Position numbers and translations under genes: made by a program. From contig OX328096.1 of assembly GCA_946811185.2 (NCBI GenBank), positions 23,997,881 to 24,061,880 on the forward strand: DNA of 64,000 nt. The letters are read 5' to 3'. Below, one piece after another: positions 54,778 through 62,463 of the stretch (within the stretch, counting starts at the first letter, position 1; each line of letters begins with the position of its first letter). The notes under the pieces are model-generated. The model saw nothing but the letters and a program-made list of their open reading frames with translations. It was not told the origin of the DNA and did no database searches. This stretch comes from Hippopus hippopus (lineage: Eukaryota > Mollusca > Bivalvia > Cardiida > Cardiidae).

Positions 54778-55108
54778 CCGAGCCCCGTAGCTCAATTGGT
54801 AGCTTACAGGACTTGAGAAAAGGGAGTTCGGTAGTTCGACCCCCGGCTCGGCCAATTTCTTTCCAAGGATTAATGATAGTCATTGCGACTGGATTCATTC
54901 CTCTCTCATCGCTGACCATTGTTTCGACAATAGTTTATGTGGGAAAGCAGCCAGTTGCTTGGAAAGAATATTGTGCAGAGTAAATATCTACTGGTAAAAG
55001 AGACCCCAGGAAAGCATGGGTAGTTGCACTGGCCGCCGCGATATATAAACTGAAATACATGTAATGATAAAAAGGCAGTAAATACAATACAATCAATCAA
55101 TCAAATGC
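54778..55108 (+). repeat. SINE family E, forward copy with a readable tRNA head
   Basis: The head GCCGAGCCCCGTAGCTCAAT..GTAGTTCGACCCCCGGCTCG has A-box TAGCTCAATTGG, B-box GTTCGACCC and a pairing GCCGAGCC/GGCTCGGC stem. A body of about 200 bp follows, then the tail ACAATCAATCAATCAA. It defines the structure of the family. Confidence 0.9.
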
Positions 55109-55165
55109 GTTGCACTCGTACTAGTCATAGCCCTTCTGAAATACACCATTTTGTTAATGTCAAAC

Positions 55166-55389
55166 CTTAACCACACAATACCGTATTTTAACGACCCTGG
55201 TGAAGAAGGCATTTGAAAACATTATAGGAAAACAGGAAATGGTGGTACTAGTAATCAGTATTTTCTCTTTTTTCCGACAATCTGTTTCTACCTTGCCACC
55301 ATTTAAGCCACAAGGAATTTGTCGTCTGAAAATGCTCCGAATTTGAACAAGGCTATGATTTTTTTTCGTCTGGTATAGAGTTTTCAACT
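55166..55389 (+). repeat. MITE family A copy
   Basis: TTAACCACACAATACCGTAT, AAACATTATAGGAAAACAGG, TTGTCGTCTGAAAATGCTCC, GTCTGGTATAGAGTT. Confidence 0.85.
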
Positions 55390-56470
55390 AACTTCAAAGC
55401 TTTCATGTGCTGTGTGCGATTTTTTTTTTTTTTTTTTTTTTTTTTTGAAAATCAACGTATTGTAGCAAGATGTAAACTATTTCAAGACTTACCTCTTTGG
55501 ATTTGTTATAATCTATAATTTCCGTTACTGTTAGCGGGGGTTTTTTTTTGTAAAAAAAAATTAAGCAATTTATGATTACTTTCAAACAATTTTGCGTTCA
55601 CCGATCCCATCGAAAATTCTGGCTTCGTGGAAAAAATATAGGACGCATTTGATAAACTTTCTACTATCGGAGCATGCGCAACGAACGTCCTTCACCATAA
55701 ATGACTTGAAGCAAATTGATCTTCAAGGACGCAAGACAGATCTTGACCACCAAAGGTAAGGCAAGCATCATTTCTTTTTTTTCCATTCTTATTTTTTGCG
55801 TCGATTAATGTATTTCACGATCCTGCTTTTGCTTCGATATGGTCGTTGGTACTTTTTGTTGTATTAATATTGGTAAAATATAATTGTTTTTTCATGTTAT
55901 TTTAAAATATTACTCCATTAAACATCAAATACAGCGTTGCCTATAACATGCGTGGCGTTCGTCACGTACACCCGCACAGCAAACAGACCACTTTGTTTAC
56001 TCACGTATGTTAACCACTTTGTATAAAGTACATGATGATTTTCAACGGTTTATGAAAGCGGATGTAGAGTTAATCATTTGACTTTATGCCCATTACAATT
56101 ATTTAATTGAAAATGAAAGTTGACTGCACTAGAATTCAGAGAGCCTTGTGAAAATTAGCAGTAATCAAAATAAGGTAGATTTACATTAATTTAAACTCAG
56201 GCACTAATGCTTTTACGAGCATCTGGATATTCTGAACAGCCAATCATCGTCTAAAACTGGAAGAAAATCAAAGACTTGTGGAGCAGACTGTTCCTGGTAT
56301 TTGTGTATAACGTCAGTCACCAACTTTGATTTCAGTGTACTCGAGAATTCGCTTAAAGCTTTCGTGATTTACTGACTTCCCATGAGACGTACATGTCAGC
56401 CTTAAATCCCAGAGAAATATTGGTTCTCATTATTTATCGATTTCCCGCTAATGATTGAAACAATGCTTTA
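55390..56470. other. Unassigned stretch, possible promoter and 5' exon region
   Basis: Contains a T25 tract (55420-55446). Bases 55670-55755 are less A+T-rich and end in a donor-like CCACCAAAG|GTAAGG, so they could be a 5' untranslated exon for the frame at 56480. This is not proven. Confidence 0.3.
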
Positions 56471-56479
56471 GGAGTAGAC

Positions 56480-56698
56480 ATGTCCAATATTCGGATTGTC
56501 CGCGACTTGTCGAACGTTACCCTTCCTGCTGCCGCCTTCGGTGACCAAGATGCTCTTCCTTTACGACATTTATCAAATGAAGTTTTAACTCTTTCAACGC
56601 CAAATATAATATCAATCTCTTTCGATGATTTAAAAGACGATAGACTGAAACTCAGACTTTTATCTCATAGGCTTGACTTAACAAGCGAACGGTATTGA
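56480..56698 (+). CDS. Unrecognised 72-codon frame, possible first coding exon
   Basis: The ATG lies three bases after an acceptor-like CTTTAGGAGTAG. It encodes MSNIRIVRDLSNVTLPAAAF and continues with balanced composition to TGA at 56696. Its last codons run into a family B core fragment, so the original 3' end may have been replaced by the repeat. No domain is recognised. It could be an exon, a pseudogene or chance. Confidence 0.3.
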   Translation: MSNIRIVRDLSNVTLPAAAFGDQDALPLRHLSNEVLTLSTPNIISISFDDLKDDRLKLRLLSHRLDLTSERY

Positions 56699-56762
56699 TC
56701 CAAGATCAAACTGCACGTTCTGTGCAGTCTTATCTGGGAACTATGTCGTCCGTAAAAGCCCC
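56695..56762 (-). repeat. Family B core fragment
   Basis: GATCCAAGATCAAACTGCACGTTCTGTGCAGTCTTATC palindrome remnant. Confidence 0.7.
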
Positions 56763-57280
56763 GGTTTTCTCCTATAGCGCTGAAAGTATTAACAAGACTT
56801 CCAATCCTAGGTTACCGGTAATTGTCCAATTAGACTCGCGTATTTTATGATATCCTTTATTTATTTCGTTGTATTAGTAATGTTTTACTCGACTTTCAAC
56901 AGTATTTCCGTTCTATCACAGCGACATCTCACTTTTTCATTTTTTTCTTTCTTACGGTAGGCCGGCTGCTGCCAAATGTATAAATACACAATTTTGTTGC
57001 TGATGAGACTTTTTTTTTTTTTGTTTAATGGAGATTCAACATCGAACTTAACGTGTTTTGCGGTCAGAGATGCTCTACTCTGTCAAGAAAAAAAAAAGTG
57101 TTTGTACTTTAACCTTAAACTGGTATATATGTACTTAAACCTTAAACTGCTATATACGTGTATGAGAGAAAATTACAACATTTAGAGATTTGCAGCCAAT
57201 GCTTAGAGCCCAAGTAACGTTATTGTTATATCGAGTTTCTTGTTGTTTTTTTTTTTTTTCTTTTAATTGAACCACACCCA
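56763..57280. other. Unassigned A+T-rich stretch
   Basis: No gene supported. A short direct repeat CTTAAACCTTAAACTG..TATATA occurs at 57105-57160. Confidence 0.45.
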
Positions 57281-57282
57281 TT

Positions 57283-57374
57283 TGTAGATTGCTTTTCAAA
57301 ATATTGTAGGAAAAGGAAAAAATGTCGATAAACATCATTTTCTCCTTTTTCCACAATGTTTCCTACTTTTCTTA
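57283..57374. repeat. MITE family A core fragment
   Basis: AAAATATTGTAGGAAAAGG..CATCATTTTCTCC..CCACAATGTTTCC. No ends. Confidence 0.7.
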
Positions 57375-57426
57375 ATTAAAAGAATATAACAAATTCCATT
57401 ATTTAAGCAATATTGAATACAAGACT

Positions 57427-57654
57427 TAACCCATTACCACACAATCCCTCTTTTTGACGACCCTGAGAAAGAAGCCTTTAGAAAACATTGTGGGAAAAGG
57501 AGAAAATGCTGGTAACCAGCATTTTCTCCTTTTCCCACAACGTTTTCTACTCTTCACAAAACAAATTTCAAATTTTCAGTCACTTTTATTTTGTCGTCTG
57601 CAAATGCTTTCGATTTGGACAAGCCTAAAATATTGTCGTTTGGTAATGAGTTAA
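57427..57654 (+). repeat. MITE family A, near-consensus copy
   Basis: TTAACCCATTACCACACAAT, perfect GGGAAAAGGAGAAAATGCTG palindrome, TTTTGTCGTCTGCAAATGCT, right end GTTTGGTAATGAGTTAA. First of a cluster of three. Confidence 0.95.
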
Positions 57655-57740
57655 AGGGCAGAAAACATTGTGGGAAAGGGAGAAAATGCCTGTTATCGAC
57701 ATTTTCCAACAATGTCTTCAGATGTCTCCTCCGTTTCACC
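57653..57740 (-). repeat. MITE family A core fragment
   Basis: AGAAAACATTGTGGGAAAGG, TGTTATCGACATTTTCC, CAACAATGTCTTCAG, directly after the previous copy. Confidence 0.8.
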
Positions 57741-57862
57741 CTTAACCACACAATAACGAGTTTAAACGGCCCCAAGAAAGAAGCCTGTTGAAAACATTGT
57801 GAGAAAAGGAGAAAATGTGGTAACCAGCATTTTCTCCTCTTCCAACAATGCACTGAAAACAT
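57738..57862 (+). repeat. MITE family A, left two-thirds
   Basis: CCCTTAACCACACAATAACG, AAACATTGTGAGAAAAGGAG, TGGTAACCAGCATTTTCTCC. Right end missing. Confidence 0.85.
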
Positions 57863-58128
57863 AACTTAAGAAGTTAGTTGACCAAGTAGCCTTTGTAGGG
57901 ATCGTCTAAATTTTACATAGAAAAAGAACGGAAACAATTTTGAACTTTTGATTTAAAGTTTTGAGGAAAAAAAAAATGAGAAAACTCGAAAAACAAAATC
58001 TAAGAATGCTCCTGTAGTCAAAACATTTAACACAAATAAGCGAAAGAGCATTGCAGTTTTAGTGGAGAAATTCCTCAAAATATTTATGATCACAACATGG
58101 TGTTATATCAAATACAGACAGCTGATAC
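57863..58128. other. Unassigned stretch
   Basis: A+T-rich, no gene or repeat supported. Confidence 0.45.
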
Positions 58129-58154
58129 TAACCGTTTACCAAACAATATCCCGA
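58129..58154 (+). repeat. MITE family A, left end truncated by the Polinton insertion
   Basis: CTAACCGTTTACCAAACAAT followed by ATCCCGA is the family A left end, which normally continues GTTTTAACGACC. Here it stops after CCCGA and Polinton DNA begins. The rest of this MITE should lie beyond the right end of the element. Confidence 0.75.
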
Positions 58155-58482
58155 AGTAGATAGATAAATGGGTCATCTGGGCATTTTTTGACAAATTTTT
58201 ATAAAATTGCCCAGTTTGCCCATACGATTTTTGTATGAAAAATCTATTTCCTCATAATTCTAAAGAAAATAAATTTCATCATCAACGCATCGATTTATCC
58301 ACTAACCAACGCATCAACTAATGGGCCCCATGTGTCAACGCAAGATAAGTCCATGCATGAGGGACCATCTAATTACTATAATCATTTTACCATAAATTCA
58401 AAAATATTGATAAGCCCATGCACCCATAAAGTGAAAAAAATTTTTTGAATTTCTTAAATTTTAAGTCATAAATTAATTCAAA
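58155..58482. repeat. Probable Polinton left terminal inverted repeat and leader
   Basis: Non-coding 328 bp between the inferred terminus and the first gene. It holds a hairpin-like pair CTGGGCATTTTTTG / AAATTGCCCAG near 58178-58222 and several CAACGCATCAA words. The extent of the terminal repeat cannot be fixed without the right end. Confidence 0.55.
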
Positions 58483-59376
58483 ATGGATAACTTACATACA
58501 AATGAAGTTTTTTACGATGTACTTGATACAATGCCACCTAAAACAAAAGTACTAAATAGACTTACCTCTGATGAATTACAAAACTTAGAAGAGCATATTG
58601 AAAATAAATATAATGAAATACCTATTTATAAAATTCCAGGAAGAAAAGTATATTTCCCAAATATTCATTATAATGATTATTGTACTGCTTTGAGAAAAGC
58701 AGCACCTGTTATATATTATTGTTTTAGTAAAGAAATGGAGCGATGTGGTACACATAGTTTATCTATGTGGGTTGGTCTTTATGATAATAAAACTGAAGAA
58801 AGAAAAAGAGTTGGTCCTTATTGGTTTGATACTAGACCAGGAATTGGAATACATTTAGCTCCTTATCAAAAGGAAATAAATTTTTGTGAGAATTATGTTT
58901 TTGAATTTACCCCTTCTGTATTAGCAGGGTCTAGAAGAAATTTAGAAGATTTTAACCATCTTTCACCTTTTATAGAATTTAGTGGTAAATTTGATAATTT
59001 ATATGGAGACCCTGATGTAAATAAAGCATTAAAAAAAATTAATAAATTAACAAAAAATGTAACACTATCTAATTATGTTAGAACTAATAGAAATGACGCT
59101 ACACTTGTTAAAATTACTGATGCATTGGGTAAAATAACTTTTATTAATAGAAGTGACTTTGATGATTCTTTTTTTGTCATAAGAGATAGAGATTATTATA
59201 GTATAGATTTCTTAAAACCTAAAACAAAAAAACAAAAATTATTTTTAGAGAAAAAATGTTGTATATGTACCATTAATAAACCTAATATAACATTCATTAA
59301 TTGTGGGCATCTATGTATATGTGAGGAATGTGATAAAATACACCCCTTAAGTAGATGTCCTATATGTAGACAGTAA
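58483..59376 (+). CDS. RING-finger protein (putative E3 ubiquitin ligase) of the Polinton
   Basis: 297 residues, uninterrupted. The last 39 residues form a textbook C3HC4 RING: Cys259, Cys262, Cys274, His276, Cys280, Cys283, Cys292, Cys295, with the CGHxxxCxxC...CPxCR pattern seen in IAP-type and related E3 ligases. The first 250 residues are unrecognised. They are aromatic- and charge-rich with no BIR zinc motif, no signal peptide and no membrane segment. RINGs of this type recruit E2 enzymes and can ubiquitinate host or self proteins, so a role in countering host defence or cell death is possible but is inference. It is the first gene inside the left end, codon use is strongly A/T-ending like its Polinton neighbours, and the ATG follows AATTCAAA. 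The unrelated N-terminal part makes it a cargo gene worth comparing across Polintons. Confidence 0.85.
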   Translation: MDNLHTNEVFYDVLDTMPPKTKVLNRLTSDELQNLEEHIENKYNEIPIYKIPGRKVYFPNIHYNDYCTALRKAAPVIYYCFSKEMERCGTHSLSMWVGLYDNKTEERKRVGPYWFDTRPGIGIHLAPYQKEINFCENYVFEFTPSVLAGSRRNLEDFNHLSPFIEFSGKFDNLYGDPDVNKALKKINKLTKNVTLSNYVRTNRNDATLVKITDALGKITFINRSDFDDSFFVIRDRDYYSIDFLKPKTKKQKLFLEKKCCICTINKPNITFINCGHLCICEECDKIHPLSRCPICRQ

Positions 59377-59410
59377 TTTTTTGTTAAAAGAATTTTGTAA
59401 AATATTTAAA

Positions 59411-59569
59411 ATGAAGTTTATAAAGCTATTTTCAAAGAAAAAAGATAAACCTATTAATAATGATATTATTAAAAAACAAATAATTAAACTAGATAGGCGT
59501 ATACAAGAATTAGAATTAATTATTGATGGATTAATGGATATTTTAAGTGATATGAAGAAGTCTAAATAA
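59411..59569 (+). CDS. Small basic coiled-coil protein
   Basis: 52 residues from the first ATG; the frame could open ten codons earlier only at a TTG. It starts MKFIKLFSKKKDKP, a basic and hydrophobic head, followed by a heptad-like helix IKKQIIKLDRRIQELELIID. It lies 34 bp after the RING stop on the same strand, which suggests shared transcription. No homologue is recognised. A short coiled coil with a basic N-terminus could be a membrane-associated or scaffold peptide, or a minor virion component. An AATAAA overlaps its stop codon (59565-59570). Confidence 0.55.
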   Translation: MKFIKLFSKKKDKPINNDIIKKQIIKLDRRIQELELIIDGLMDILSDMKKSK

Positions 59570-59570
59570 A

Positions 59571-59602
59571 TATATAATATATTTTTTATAATATATTATA
59601 TA
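59571..59602. terminator. A+T hairpin between convergent Polinton genes
   Basis: TATAATATAT-type arms: TATATAATATAT (59571-59582) mirrored by ATATATTATATA (59591-59602) with an 8-nt loop. It sits exactly between the stop of the coiled-coil gene and the stop of the fiber-like gene. It may mark shared 3' ends. Confidence 0.5.
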
Positions 59603-59605
59603 TGT

Positions 59606-60820
59606 TTACAAGTCTAATTCTATCAAAATAGATATGTAAGCGTGTGTTACATCTCGGTTATCTGTTCTCGAAATAAAGTTTATTATGTCGCATTGATTTA
59701 CCTCCAACGCCCTTGGAAAAATCGTACAGCTACAAGTTTCGTCCGCTTTTTTAATAATAGTGTAATCAACCTGTTCATTTCCGTTTACCGTTATATTAAT
59801 TTTTACCTCTTCTGGTACATTACGATCCCTTTTAACGATCGTTAAAGTTCCTCTTATAATTCTACCTGACACATTCATACAATAACCCCCTAAACCGTGT
59901 CTTTTACCCGAATTACCATTACCGAATGAAAACTCATAATTACCGTTTGAAATTGGTCCCTGTTCTTCGGCCCACACGGTTATAACAGGTTTTGGCTTAT
60001 ATGCTCTGAAGAAACGCTCCATATATTCTCTAGTGACAGCATCTTTTTGACGTCTTGGGTCCGCTATATTATATATTCTTAAATTATTCATATCAATATT
60101 TTGGTTTACTGATAGTTCTCCATCCGCTTTCATTGAGAAAGATTCATACATAGCACCTTGACCACCTCTAATATTTTTAACGAGGTCATCAACATAACCT
60201 TTAGTGGTAACCGCATCTTGGGATATGGGGCTTGATAATCCAGTAATCTGGTTACCATTCATATCTATTCCACCATCTATTGAATAGGACCCATCTTGTT
60301 TTCTCGTTAAAGCTTTTTCACCCGCGGTAGCTGCCTCAATGGTGGTATCCACGTAAAACTTATTAGAGGCTTGGTCGTGTCTTGTGGGGGTTCCGAGATT
60401 GTTAATTACTCGTCCTCCCATTGAAATTGCATCATCTGCCTCATACCACCTTCCGTCTTTATAAACAAATGCTCTATCAACATTATCCACATAATTTTTA
60501 GTAGCAGCTTCACCCGGTTCTTTTGGGTCCTTAACATTTCTTATCGGATTAAAACCCATATTTAAATATCCAGTAAAGTGGTATCCACCGTTTTCATTCA
60601 ACAACCCTGAGTTGGCGTCAACATAATCCTTAGTTGCAACATCATGAGAATTTACTGGATTACTAACCCTCGTTAATGTATTGCCGTTCATGTTTATAGA
60701 CCCAGTAACAACAGTTGTTCCATCTTTACGTAAAAAATTATTATTTATGTAAGCGAGTGACACACCATCATCGCTTGTTTCACCATCATCTTTCATTCTT
60801 CCGAATTTGTCAACAGGCAT
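59606..60820 (-). CDS. Fiber/spike-like repeat protein of the Polinton
   Basis: 404 residues, intact. Five copies of a 28-residue motif, GxIxMxGNxIxxLxxPxxxxDAxTKxYVD, occur at about residues 40-68, 84-112, 130-158, 184-212 and 240-268. This is the repeat typical of trimeric tail-fiber and spike shafts of phages and large viruses. The N-terminal 30 residues are acidic and the C-terminal 130 (274-404) are a non-repetitive, beta-rich region with five Cys, a plausible receptor-binding head. By analogy it would be a virion attachment protein, which is inference. It is convergent with the RING/coiled-coil pair and preceded by the protease gene on the same strand. The start codon follows CTATATAAAAAA, the same proximal motif as the protease gene. 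It is not one of the core Polinton genes, so it is a variable module. Confidence 0.7.
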   Translation of the reverse strand: MPVDKFGRMKDDGETSDDGVSLAYINNNFLRKDGTTVVTGSINMNGNTLTRVSNPVNSHDVATKDYVDANSGLLNENGGYHFTGYLNMGFNPIRNVKDPKEPGEAATKNYVDNVDRAFVYKDGRWYEADDAISMGGRVINNLGTPTRHDQASNKFYVDTTIEAATAGEKALTRKQDGSYSIDGGIDMNGNQITGLSSPISQDAVTTKGYVDDLVKNIRGGQGAMYESFSMKADGELSVNQNIDMNNLRIYNIADPRRQKDAVTREYMERFFRAYKPKPVITVWAEEQGPISNGNYEFSFGNGNSGKRHGLGGYCMNVSGRIIRGTLTIVKRDRNVPEEVKINITVNGNEQVDYTIIKKADETCSCTIFPRALEVNQCDIINFISRTDNRDVTHAYISILIELDL

Positions 60821-60834
60821 TTTTTTATATAGTA

Positions 60835-61251
60835 CTAAAAAAGTTTATTTAAAACATTTTGGAACTGGTTACCTCTAGATAACTCTTTTAGAATGTACAA
60901 ACATAAATGACCGCAAAATACTTGCCCAGCTTGTTGTAATTGGTCAGTATTGTACTGTATTGGACTTTTTAAATAATCTCGAATTTCAATAGGTGGTTGT
61001 ATACCATAACTATCAAAATAAATTTTAGTTTTACCATTTTTATACCAAGCGACCCAATGTGTACCAGGCCCATCACTTTTATCAAAGTTTACTATACCAC
61101 ATTCTGTTTTACTCGGTTTTCTTGGTAGTGAGTCTAGTAAAAAAACTCCTCTAAAATAAGGAATCTTTAATCTTTTTACGGCACCCTCTAATTCGAAATT
61201 GTTCAACGGTTTATTCGGTAAAATTACGTTTTCAATCGAAATACTCAACAT
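60835..61251 (-). CDS. Adenain-like (C5/ULP1 clan) cysteine protease, Polinton PRO
   Basis: 138 residues from the Met at 61251. A longer frame reaches 61308 but would overlap the integrase end, and the 61251 ATG directly follows CTATAAAAAAA as in the fiber gene. Catalytic residues are visible in family order: His in GPGTHWVAWYK, Asp in IYFDSYG, and Gln/Cys in QQAGQVFCGHLC. This is the Polinton capsid-maturation protease, homologous to adenovirus protease. It cleaves virion precursor proteins. It lies between the fiber-like gene (14 bp) and the integrase stop (10 bp), all on the minus strand. Length is normal for the family and no damage is visible. Confidence 0.9.
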   Translation of the reverse strand: MLSISIENVILPNKPLNNFELEGAVKRLKIPYFRGVFLLDSLPRKPSKTECGIVNFDKSDGPGTHWVAWYKNGKTKIYFDSYGIQPPIEIRDYLKSPIQYNTDQLQQAGQVFCGHLCLYILKELSRGNQFQNVLNKLF

Positions 61252-61261
61252 TTTTTTATAG

Positions 61262-62074
61262 TTAAATATTTCTAATATCTTTATTGTCAACCCACGAATT
61301 AAATTCATCAGGATAACCTTTCCACTTTACGAGAGATTTCTTTTTTCCTTTTTTAATAACCTTTTCTATCCTATACAGCTCTTGACTGGTTTTCTGCAGT
61401 TCAGGTTCATAAAAGGTACCTTGTATTTCTTCTCCATTAAAATCTTTAATTTTATATGTTATAGGTGATGTAAGTTTTACTTCAGAAACTGTAAAAACCT
61501 CCTCAGTCCATCTTGTTGTATAACCTTTTTCAAAAGTCTTTTTCTTTTTAGTTATCCTTACTTTATCTCCAACGGAAAACTTAGGATTAGAGTCTCTTAT
61601 TTCAAGATTATCAGGGTAAAGATTTCTCCAAACTCTCGTTTCATTTTCTTTTTTACTAGCGTCTACCGGAGTCATCTTAATAGATGAATGCCTCATGTTA
61701 TTATATTTTTTAACCAAATCCGGTAGCACATTAATGTAAACGTTTGTAGAGTTAGCGGAAAAATACTTCCACATTTTTTCTTTCATTGTTCTAATCCATC
61801 TCTCAACCACACTAGATTTTTCCTCATTTTCGGTAGAATATAATTCAACCAAGTCTTTTACATCTTTGTTATAAAACTCTTTGCCCTTATCCACCCACAT
61901 TTTTTCAGGTTTTCTCTCCTTAAAAATACTTTTTAATGCTATAGCAACAGATTTTCCTGTTTTGTCTTTTAATGGCACCAGATATCCATATTTAGAAAAG
62001 ATATCAATGACAGCGAGAAGGTATTTAACACCACGATTAAACTTAGAAAATGCTTGCATGTCTACTAAATCCAC
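61262..62074 (-). CDS. Integrase catalytic core, SH3-like and chromodomain portion of the fusion
   Basis: 270 open codons from the first Met, with the true frame extending upstream to the A11 run. Asp5, Asp62 and Glu91 are the catalytic triad by context. The second Asp and the Glu are separated by 28 residues instead of the 35 normal for this integrase class, so seven residues appear to be deleted in frame between NKDVKD and LYSTENEEKSS. The chromodomain (about residues 233-268) keeps its aromatic cage region WKGYPDEFNSWV and is thought to guide insertion through histone marks. The stop lies 10 bp before the protease start. Catalytic competence is doubtful. Confidence 0.85.
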   Translation of the reverse strand: MDLVDMQAFSKFNRGVKYLLAVIDIFSKYGYLVPLKDKTGKSVAIALKSIFKERKPEKMWVDKGKEFYNKDVKDLVELYSTENEEKSSVVERWIRTMKEKMWKYFSANSTNVYINVLPDLVKKYNNMRHSSIKMTPVDASKKENETRVWRNLYPDNLEIRDSNPKFSVGDKVRITKKKKTFEKGYTTRWTEEVFTVSEVKLTSPITYKIKDFNGEEIQGTFYEPELQKTSQELYRIEKVIKKGKKKSLVKWKGYPDEFNSWVDNKDIRNI

Positions 62075-62262
62075 AGCCCATATCCTATCTATACCGTTTA
62101 CTCTAACTTTCCTTTTCTTAAAATTTCTTTTTACGGGTTTATGTAATTCTTCCGCTAAATTTTTTTTTTTACTCCCATTCCAAATTTCATCTTAGTTCCA
62201 ATGAGTCTACTTACCAAACCTCTTTCCATTTTTTCTCTAATACTAGGATTGTAAATACCTTC

Positions 62263-62463
62263 TCACTCCGTTAACATATTCTTATCACACACTGCGTTTC
62301 TTGTAGCAGTATCATTGTGTTGAAGATAGCAAACATCATGATTATAAGCGGCTTTATCAACACGGTTTATTGGTTTACTCCATTCCTTCGGTGTTAAATC
62401 TGGATTGAGTCTTTTATTTAGTTTGGTACCTGGCCCCGTAAAGTTGTGCCCTGGTAGATGCAT
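62263..62463 (-). CDS. PLA2-like domain fragment of the fusion
   Basis: 66 codons from an internal Met, carrying MHLPGHNFTGPGTKLNKRL at the calcium-binding loop and VDKAAYNHDVCYLQHND at the catalytic helix (His42-Asp43, Tyr46). In parvoviruses this domain breaches endosomal membranes. In Polintons its role is unproven. The frame is also open upstream of this Met (GSS-I-NKF-type residues) back to the A10 run, so the 62463 Met is not the true start. Confidence 0.8.
   Translation of the reverse strand: MHLPGHNFTGPGTKLNKRLNPDLTPKEWSKPINRVDKAAYNHDVCYLQHNDTATRNAVCDKNMLTE

Noticed and set aside
54778..54860. Functional tRNA gene
   Set aside because: It is the head of a SINE with the family E body and tail. 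The anticodon arm is not well formed.
21541..57862. Recurrent peptides like NIVGKGENAGNQHFLLFPQCF in many short frames, suggesting a gene family
   Set aside because: They are translations of the family A palindrome in both directions. There are no start, length or frame constraints.
59606..60820. Tail-fiber-like protein as evidence of a prophage or bacterial contamination
   Set aside because: It is flanked by Polinton protease, integrase and ATPase genes, and the element joins an animal MITE at 58154/58155.
61835..62195. 104-codon + strand frame at 61881-62195 within the Polinton
   Set aside because: It lies antisense to the integrase, has no domain, and neighbouring genes show the real frame is on the minus strand.
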